Part shown: positions 56,124 through 64,000 of the stretch, one piece after another
Layout of the letters: every line of letters starts with the position of its first letter
How positions within the stretch are numbered: the first letter of the stretch is position 1
NCBI GenBank assembly: GCA_015345905.1
Contig: JADDTR010000001.1
Location: 434,001 to 498,000, forward strand
Reading direction: 5' to 3'
Length of the DNA: 64,000 nt
Source of the DNA: Aotearoamyces nothofagi
Lineage: Eukaryota; Ascomycota; Leotiomycetes; Leotiales; Tympanidaceae
Notes under the pieces: generated by a model
Databases searched by the model: none
Seen by the model: the letters and a program-made list of their open reading frames with translations, nothing else
What the model was told of the DNA's origin: nothing
Made by a program: the position numbers and the translations under genes

Positions 56124-57746
56124 TCATTCCTCATATTTGACATCTTCTGCCGGCTTTCTCCTCGACTTTATGTGATCTGATAAGCAGAAAAGTAAGGATA
56201 TAAACATTCCAAGTCCACCCAGTCCCATACCCATATACCAAGCTCCACGATAACCCTTGAGTAAATCATTTCCGCCATCATTCACTTGATTCTCGATCGT
56301 CCCAGCAAAACCGAGGCCTAGCGAGATTGAATAGTTGAGAACAGTGTTCACCAGTGAAGCTGCCATGCCTTGGTGTTCGTGGCGCATATGATTGCTGACT
56401 ATAATATTGGCAGCTGGGAAGGACATGTCCCTAAATTGGTCAGTTGAAGAAGTACCATGAATAATGAGCAGGACTTACATTCCCCAGGGCATCACTACAG
56501 TCGAGACAAATGTCTGCGCCCAGTACGACTGGTTTACAGGTGCTGTACCAATTAAGATACTTCCCACAGTAAATGCCGTCATCGCCATCAGCATGACAAC
56601 GCTTGCTGGGACGCGATGCAAGATATATCCAGTCGTCAAAGATGCACATAATCCACTGATGGCTGTGGGTACAAACATAGCACTAGTCATAATAGGACTT
56701 TGGAGTCTTAGTTCCTCGATGAACTGACAGGTGTAGAAGACCCATATTCCAAAACTTCCCCATCCTGCAGCTATACAGCCTAGCACGAAGCCATTATCTA
56801 GAGACAAGGCATCGACTGGGATCAGTGGAAAGTCGACCCGTGATTCAATAAAGATAAAGAGTCCGATGAAGACAAAGCCGACAATCAAGAGAGCATACGT
56901 ATATGGTGTCGTCCATCCAACGACAGGCCCTTGATTCCACGCAAAGTTGATCAGGACTAGCCCGATAACGCCCGTGAAAGATCCTGCGGTATCAAGACGT
57001 GAAAAGATGCTTGCCTCTCCTACCAGTACTGGGCGAGGGGTTCGAGGAATTATAAGGGCACCAGCAGCGGCGAGGACCATGCAAACCATCCCCATGACCC
57101 AGTAACCCCAAGGCCACCAGGACAACTCTCCAAATATACTTGAAAATATGGCCCCCAACACGAATCCACAAGGAGCACACCCTCCAAATAAGCTGAACAC
57201 CATCTGCTTTCTTTTTCCTGGCGGATAAGTGCGTCCTAGAATGGCAATTGCGTTGGGTAGGAGAAATGCAGGGCCAATCCCTGAAAATGCTCGGCAAAAA
57301 TTGAAGAAGATGCTATTCGAATATACGCTGAAGCCCGCAAGTAACGACCACAAGCCAAACCAGACAAACCCAATGACAAATAACTTTTTGTGGCCATAGA
57401 TGTCACCAAGTCGGCCAGCAATCAAGATGAAGGTTCCCACTGTCAGGGAATAGGCAGCAGCAAACCAGCTGAGTTGGCCTGAATTCGTAACCCCAAAACT
57501 ATCTCCGATGATGTGAAGGGGAGCTATCACAACTCCCAATCCAGCTTGCGTCATTACTTGAGCCATGCACAGGATCGCTACGAACGCGGCCTCACGCGGA
57601 AGACTCTTGGGCCTGTCGACTCGGCTCTGGACTGGTTCAACTGGGGCGAGTGAATGGGCATCATGCTTGTGGGTGTCCTGTGTTTCCTGAGCTTCGAGGG
57701 CAGATCCGTCCTCCTCCAGGCTCCTTTCGTCCTCAGCAATCGACAT
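56124..57746 (-). CDS. MFS transporter, DHA2 (14-helix) drug:H+ antiporter type
   Basis: Exons 57746-56479 and 56430-56124 give 524 residues; the junction restores MPWGM-DMSFPAANI, the conserved DHA2 text before helix 13. Motif A is AGRLGDIYGHKK; CRAFSGIGPAFLLPNAIAIL and GGCAPCGFVLGAIFSS mark helices 4 and 5 of the export family. The N-terminal tail is hydrophilic and acidic. Fourteen helices in the plasma membrane are expected, exporting toxic or secondary metabolites. The first in-frame ATG is at 57746. The adjacent Zn2Cys6 gene is the only partner-like neighbour; no biosynthetic enzymes flank the pair. Confidence 0.88.
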
Positions 57747-59578
57747 TGTCCAAAGCGTCTTGGCACGCGCGACGGGCACGCCGGTAGTAGTTTTAGAAGG
57801 TATCGGCTATTTGTAGGCGTTCTCAGAAAAGACGACGACGAGCAAGATGGAATATATGAGTCGTGTTGCGGCTCCGGACACAAACGCAGGACATGCTGGC
57901 ACGATGTTGATATAGAGAAAATATATATATTATCCACGGGTGCAAGGGACTAACCACTTACAAAGCATGTCGTAAGGAGAATCTGGGTCACAGAGCAGAG
58001 TGGGGATGACGGGTGGGACGGCTAAGCTCGATTTGTCGTCTCGACCAGGGGCGGTCCGCAATGGAAGCGGAAATCTCTGTAATCTCCGCGATAACCATAT
58101 TCCGCAACCTCCGCTCTTCCGCGATTCCCGCTCTATCCGCTTATCGCCTCCTTGGCTGCGCGCCAGACGTCCGCCATGTGTTTCGAGATTGATCGGGATT
58201 GGCTGGGATTACGCGCTTGCTCGTGTTCCCAAGGGAAAACGGGATTTGCGGATTTGCGGATTTGCAGACTTGCAGATCGCTACGCTTGCTCGCCGTCCCC
58301 GGGCCCCTTGTTATCGCGGCCTTATACTTTCGAAGCAATTTCTGGGCTCTACTGTTTGGGAGCATGGATGCAAGATGCCAGGGTTACACACAGTAGCAAA
58401 TAGAATATGATGGGGTACTTGATACCTTCCTCGTCGGCGTGCTTCGCTCCTGTCAGCAGTATCTGTCGTCAGTCGTGCACGGATTTCTTGTCTACGAATG
58501 CATTCCCCCCTAAATGGCCTTAGTCTCTTGGACCGGGAGCTTTATCTAAGATATTTTTTGTATGCTACTATAGTATAGTACTGTGGTGTTCGGCATATTA
58601 AATCAAAAAGTGGGTTCTAGCGCGTTCGGGGACGTTGTCAACTGGAGCTTCGCACCAATGATAAGCAAGTATCACAATGCTGCTTTAGCTACTATCTATA
58701 CTATAGCCCCTAAATGTTATCTAAAGACGAGAGAGCTACAGTACCAGATCTTAAAGGCGGCATTGCTAAACCATCTATCCGCTTTTCGATCTATTATGTC
58801 TAAATGTGTACTATCACAGTAGTGAAAGAGCCGCCTGGCCGATTGACCGCCGGCATCCGAAGAGTGGATCGATGCTAAGTAGGTAGTATATTTGTAGTAT
58901 ATTTGTAGTATACTTGCACGGCAGAATTGTACCCATTACATGGGCCGCCAATTCTTTCTTGAAACCCCCCTTACGTACAGATATACGCGGCAAAGCTACG
59001 AATCAAAAGTGATCCGTGCCATGGCCCACCATGTACTGTAGCAGTTGTTGGGACAAAGAACTTCAGACGATGGCAGCCTGGCGGACAGACCAGCTTTTGA
59101 CCCGTGCACTAAATAAACGGTGGGCCTAGCGTATTCGTATTTCTGCGGTATGTCAGTAGTTAAGTGCTAATGGCATTCCTAGGATTCTATACTGTTCATC
59201 TTTATTGCATGCAGTATGAATTCTTTCCATATTTGTCAGGATGTCACCCTGCCGGCATTCTCTGTGCAATGTTGGATGGGAATAGGCTCTCCGCCAGTCC
59301 TCCAAAATATGAAGTCTTGGCCAGTATAATACAATGTCGGCACCAGAAAGCAGATTGTTCACCGTGACCACTGTTATAGGAGGAGGCAAAGCCGCTGCTT
59401 CAGCTGCAAAACCTTTGCTAGAGCTTAGGCTCAATAGGCCACACTTTCATAGCTTGTATTCACACTGGAAATCAAAATCAAGGGCGCTTTTGCCCTTATA
59501 GGTGTATAGGCATTTCATATATAACAGTTGCGGCGAGGGATTCAGCATCCAGAGCATTGCGTCTTCGTGGATAGCCGT
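57747..59578. other. 1.8-kb intergenic region
   Basis: Contains the transporter promoter, a short GGATTTGCGGATTTGC tandem near 58230-58270, and a possible 79-residue frame (58583-58822) without recognisable features. No gene is supported. Confidence 0.5.
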
Positions 59579-61530
59579 CTATATCTCCTTTGCAATGGCT
59601 CTCCATACGTCAAGGTACTCCTGACCCCCTTTCCACTGTGGTGCACAAAAGGAGAGGATCTCTGAGCACTTGAGCAGCGCTCCCACGTGATCCTGACTGC
59701 GAATCCATCCGCTTGATATACCAGTTACGAGTGCACAACCGGCGGTAAATGCTCTTGAGCTTGCGATGAGTGGCGGTATAAAGCCCTCGCTAGAGCTTAT
59801 GTCGTTGTGCACCAACAACGTCAAATACGAAGCTGATTGGAGTATCTTGCCTCTGAGAGCTTCTACACTTTTCGTCCTTCCTCCGTCAGTTTGTGTAGAG
59901 CAGAATGCGCATTGGTCATGTTTCACGCAGACAGGTAGAAAAAGAAGCCAGCTTTCTTGTACGATCAGATGATGAGGTGGCGAGTCGTCCAGTGCAGTAA
60001 TCAGCACAGAAGCAGACCCAAGCAAAGGACAGCTTCCAGAAACGTATGTTCCTTTATTGCCATACAGCTCGAGCGAAATCCGTAGATAATTTTCAAATAA
60101 GACGTCATCCTGCGATATGCTGGGAAATGTCGAATTATTCAGCATACTAGGTCTATCAAATATCATCCGTAAAGGCCTGTCCATCAGTGCTAGTTCTTCT
60201 AAAGTCAAGCAGTGGATAAAACGTTACCTTTCGATAGATTTTAAGACTGATATGACTTGATCTTTATTATAATTGTTCAAACCTTGCTGGCTGTTCTGCT
60301 GGCTGCTATTTTCAGGCTGGGTCAAGATTAGCCCTGAATCTTCCAGTTGTTTCCTTCTGTGCCAGCCCAATTGCAAGCATAGTCTAATGGCAAAACCTAG
60401 CAACTCCCATATTATACCTCTACTTGGGTCTGCTAGCTCATATATCAACAGCGAGAGAACTGCTACCACAGCTTCCCCATCCCGTGCAGTGACAATTGAA
60501 ATAATAAGTCTACAGTTTTGGGGGGCACGTCAGCATAGTCTTCCACATGTGAGCCAAATTTGAAATTGCAACATGTCTTGAGAGATGATGACTCTCGCAA
60601 CTCATTCAGTATTTGAAATAAGAAGTCTGGGAATTCGAGAATATACATACTCGTCAGCCCATTCACGACAGACTTTGGCCACTGCCCTCCAGTCTGGGCT
60701 TCGATAGCTCGCGTGTGCGGCTGCAATAGCGCAAGCTATAAGGACTTTAAACCTTTCAAGATTGGGGAGCTTCTTCAGCGGCGTTTCTGATTCTGTAGTA
60801 AAGTTGCAGGTGCTGAGCGGGTACAGCGGTCTGATGCATCTATCATAACGCGCGAGTAGAAAACGAACCGCCCATGGAGAGACTATTGACTTGTCTAATT
60901 TAGAAAGATCCTGTGATTCAATTCCTCCTTCTACGATAGAGAGAGGTTCGGGAATCTCCATCCGGCTTTTAAAAAGGACTTGAATTGTCGACCAAGCAGC
61001 CAGTGCTGGCGGTGAACGTCCCAGGTAGCGACACTGCCCACTTTTAGGCGCCAATACGTGAAAAACCAGGCCTTGAGATGTTGTCATATTTAAATTCAAC
61101 TTGTCTCCGTTATGAACCACACTTAACAAAGATATCATTAGCAAAGGTCTAGTTACTTTAAAATCATATCATACCTACTTGGATTCTTGGTTTTGTTGCA
61201 GTGCTAAGTGTGACCTCAACTCTTCTATACGATCATATAGGCCCTTGATGTAGCTGGAAGATTATATAAGTCGAGTGCTGGTATGCTAGTAGGATAGGAA
61301 GGTCCGTTTAGCTAGAGAGGTTCGAAAACTCGCCTTCTAGGGATATCCTCTTCAAGGATTGAATCTCGGAATGTGCATTGAAGGTCATTTTTGGCGCAAT
61401 TGTTGCATGCAGGCAAAAGAGCATCACACTTTATCAACGTCAGCATATATTTCATTAGTAGCCAACCAGATAGTTAATCCGCCTGTACCTTTATCCTTCG
61501 AGAACGGCAACGATTGCAAGTTTGAAGCAT
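59579..61530 (-). CDS. Zn2Cys6 transcription factor with probable GC-AG intron
   Basis: Six exons: 61530-61489, 61428-61334, 61253-61179, 61148-60651, 60509-60228, 60176-59579; 529 residues. The zinc cluster is split by intron 1: MLQTCNRCRSRRIK | CDALLPACNNCAKNDLQC, spacing C-x2-C-x6-C-x6-C-x2-C-x6-C. The next junction needs the donor AG|GCGAGT to give IPR-SYIKGLYDRIEELRS, the usual linker plus coiled coil; no GT donor fits the frame. The regulatory domain is recognisable by LIYELADPSRGIIWELLGFA, RLCLQLGWHR and the junction KSIER-PLRMIFDRPSML. Target genes are unknown. It is read divergently from another Zn2Cys6 gene, and the promoter between them carries GATA motifs. Confidence 0.83.
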
Positions 61531-61806
61531 GGTGAGGAACTTTATATCTAGAAATATTTGAGTGGCTAGTCCAAATAATAGAACCCGATGACATTGTGCA
61601 CTCACTATGAACGATGTTGAAGCTCGTTGATCTTCATGTTTGCCTAAGGCATTAAGCCCATGATAATGTGATAAGGCTATCTCCTCTCCTTATCTCTCTC
61701 CACAGTAGAGTTCAACCCAAGACCAATGCATTCAGCACTCCGAAACACTTACAGGCGTCATTTTGCTGCGATTCTCCTTTTTCCATAGCCTGCTTCGATA
61801 ATTCAG
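61531..61806. promoter_or_regulatory. Shared divergent promoter with four GATA motifs
   Basis: A 276-bp gap separates two Zn2Cys6 start codons facing away from each other. TGATAA (61661), TGATAA (61669), CTATCT (61677) and CTTATCT (61689) lie within 35 bases, a layout bound by AreA-type nitrogen regulators. A CT-rich tract (about 61680-61705) follows. Function is inferred. Confidence 0.55.
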
Positions 61807-63922
61807 ATGCAGGATTCACGCTCCAATGTCTTGTCCTCTCCTCGACGTTCCTCGAGGGTCTGCGCGCGATGCAGGAAGCGTAAGACCAAAGTAGGCATTC
61901 ATACTATCATTCTTTTCGCCTAGAGAAGCCACTAATCAGCTCGAAGTGTGATTTTAAATATCCAGCATGTACGCCGTGTAAGCTTGCCAAAGTAGTTTGT
62001 CAAGGATATGACTCAGCCTCCAGGACAGAAGTTCCAAGAAGGTCTGGCTACTTGCCTCTTATAGAACCACTGATAAGAAATTGAATGGCAACTAATTTGA
62101 GCGTACTAGTTTGGTGAGGTATCTGGAGAACCAAGTAGCGGAGCTTGAGTCCCAGCTTGTTGCTTTTCGGAGGGATCCTCAAAATCTTCCTTATTTATAC
62201 TCCTCCAGGATCGCCCAGTCCACGGTCCTAGTTGGAGTTCCAACTTCGAGATCATTCTTCTATTCCACGGTCTCATCAGCTCTGCTTCTTCATCCTTCAT
62301 GTCCACCATTGGCCGTCGTACGGGATAGGAATCCAGCCGATTCTACTCAACACCGCCCCTCAGAGGGCCGCAGTTCTCATCCGAACATTCGGCCTCCTAT
62401 CACCTTGATCAGCCTTAACGCGGTACCATCCGCGGCCATCAAGCGCATGATCCGAAACTATACTGACATTCATTTACCTCAGTATCCTTGCGTATCCGAG
62501 GTTTGGCTCAGTGATGTTCTTGAAAGAGTCCTATGCGAGCAAGGAGGCGACACTAATTCAGTACTTACTTATGGTATCACGCCGAATTCAGGATTGAGTC
62601 ACTTCGAATACTTTGCTGTATTCATTATATTGGCAATATCGTCGATGACTTTGACCTGGCGTGCGGAGCTCGAAGCCCGAGCAGCCTCGGAGTCGTTCTG
62701 GTCTTCCGCATTGAAGCATTTACAATTAATGGTCGAAGTGAATGAGATTGAAAGTCTCCAAGTCTCGCTCCTTTTAGCACATTATGCACACATGAATCCA
62801 GAGAAGGCAGATAATTGGACATCCATTGCTAATGCAACAAGAATTGTTCTTGACCTCGGGTTGCATAAAAGATGTACGGAGATCATGCCTGCAGAGGAGA
62901 TGCAGCTACGACGACAGCTTTTCTGGGTACTTTACGGCATGGAACGGTCATTGTGTGGAATGCTTCGCCTTCCATTGTCTTTTCCTGAAGAATCTATCAC
63001 AACAGAAGTATGCCTATATAGATACTCCAATTGCAATTTTCAATCCTTAATGCTAAGACTCCTCCAGTTTGACTTTCCAAGCAGCGATGGTATCACAGGT
63101 GAGATGGTCAAGAAGAAATCTTCAGCAAACCATATCTATCTATATCGAGGTCTAGAGACTGAAGTCCACCGGACTCTACATTTATTGGAGGATGTAGAAC
63201 AGCTCCGCGGACGCGATATCAATCAATGGCTCCAGGATATCAACTCCCGTCTAGAGCTCTGGTACGTTAACTCACAGAACTTTGCAGTGTATCGGATGTT
63301 GGAGTTTAGGGATGTCCAATACTACCATCTAAAAGCTAAAATTCATAGACCCACTCCACGTCTTCGAGTTAGATCTCCAGAGGACCGCCAAATCTGTCTA
63401 GATGCTTGTCAGATCTTAATCGATGATTATATGAAACAAGATAGGAACCAAAGACTGTTCTATCCCTGGCATGGTGTTCATATATTGTTTGAAGCAGCGG
63501 TAATATCTTTAGACGCTTGCTGGTCTTCTAGAGAGCAAATTGAGATTAGACAGCAGGCCAGGCATATGCTTTTCGTATCTCTTCCAGAATGCTTGGGACT
63601 GCTTGGAAAGATTGGGAAACTATGGAGCGAGGCTACCTTATGTGCAAAACGTCTTGAGCCCATGGTTCAGAAGGTCTCTGAAGTGTTTAGGTATCCAGCG
63701 ATGGATGTTGAATTAGACTCTGACAACAGTTCCACTGCAGAGGAACTTCGGAATTTGCTGTTTTCGGATGGTCCACTCTCATGGGACACATCTCCTTGGG
63801 AGGAGCCACCGGCTGTGGCTAGAAACAGTGGGCATTCCGTGAATCCTTCTAACTTATTTCCCAGCATAGACTCGTTTCAGTGGGATCCTAGCTGGGATGT
63901 TGCTGGTATGGAATATATGTAG
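61807..63922 (+). CDS. Zn2Cys6 transcription factor
   Basis: Exons 61807-61890, 61947-62041, 62110-63007 and 63068-63922 give 643 residues. The zinc cluster is split after CARCRKRKTK and continues CDFKYPACTPCKLAKVVC, the standard spacing; linker and coiled coil follow (PRS-LVRYLENQVAELESQL). The regulatory domain includes NATRIVLDLGLHKRC and LRRQLFWVLYGMERSLCGML. The third intron is 60 bases, a multiple of three, so the frame is also open through it (663 residues if retained); it has a GTATGC donor, a TGCTAAG branch and a CAG end, and removing it rejoins ESITTE with FDFPSSDGITGE. The C-terminus is acidic and Trp/Ser-rich. Targets are unknown. Confidence 0.85.
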
Positions 63923-64000
63923 TCACCATTTAAGATCAGCAGGGCTATTTATACTTTTGTTGATACAATCAATGCGCACCCCAGTATCGTTGTCCTAGCT

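Noticed and set aside
58583-58822. 79-residue plus-strand frame
   Set aside because: No recognisable features, and it starts within a region of short AT repeats; could be chance.

Overview
The window reads as nuclear DNA of a filamentous ascomycete (Pezizomycotina). Most genes carry short GT-AG introns of about 45-130 bases with CTNAC/CTAAC-like branch points. Gene content is typical of these fungi: three Zn2Cys6 regulators, DHA1 and DHA2 drug-type transporters, a sugar porter, purine permeases, a PIR/GPI wall protein and a decayed NLR. The genus cannot be fixed from the sequence alone; no rRNA, convincing tRNA, CRISPR array, telomere repeat or centromere is visible.

Region 1 (1-14.4 kb) is gene-poor, GC-rich and crowded with micro- and minisatellites. 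Only two genes stand out. One codes for a protein with six CxxC...HxxxC zinc modules in three pairs, a satellite-encoded linker and a C-terminal ubiquitin-like domain. The other codes for a PIR-type cell-wall protein whose Cys-rich PIR domain precedes the repeats and which ends in a GPI-type tail. Two gene-free stretches of about 6.1 and 4.2 kb surround the wall-protein gene.

Region 2 (14.4-37.4 kb) is ordinary gene-dense sequence: a FAD-dependent oxidoreductase, a membrane-anchored double amidohydrolase, an O-fucosyltransferase-like type II membrane protein, an alcohol-acetyltransferase-like enzyme, a DHA1 transporter, a secreted nucleoside-hydrolase-like protein, a sugar transporter convergent with an L-lactate dehydrogenase, and a methyltransferase-like protein.

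Region 3 (39.3-50.3 kb) holds an AzgA-type purine permease, an NLR relic (nucleoside-phosphorylase and TPR pieces), a periplasmic-binding-fold protein, an FMN split-barrel protein, an NCS1 purine-cytosine permease with a dense GATA-site promoter, and a 2-oxoglutarate/Fe(II) oxygenase. With the nucleoside hydrolase upstream, this suggests, without proving, a nucleobase/nucleoside nitrogen-scavenging neighbourhood. A short dispersed repeat occurs three times (28.1, 42.2 and 50.5 kb). One copy is flanked by a perfect 7-bp duplication, and another sits exactly at the gap in the NLR relic.

Region 4 (51.3-64 kb) has the DEAD-box helicase Has1, a Zn2Cys6 regulator next to a DHA2 transporter, and a divergent pair of Zn2Cys6 regulators that share a 276-bp promoter with four GATA motifs. 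One of that pair uses a probable GC-AG intron. All exon structures were deduced by eye from frame, splice signals and family conservation, and should be read as models.
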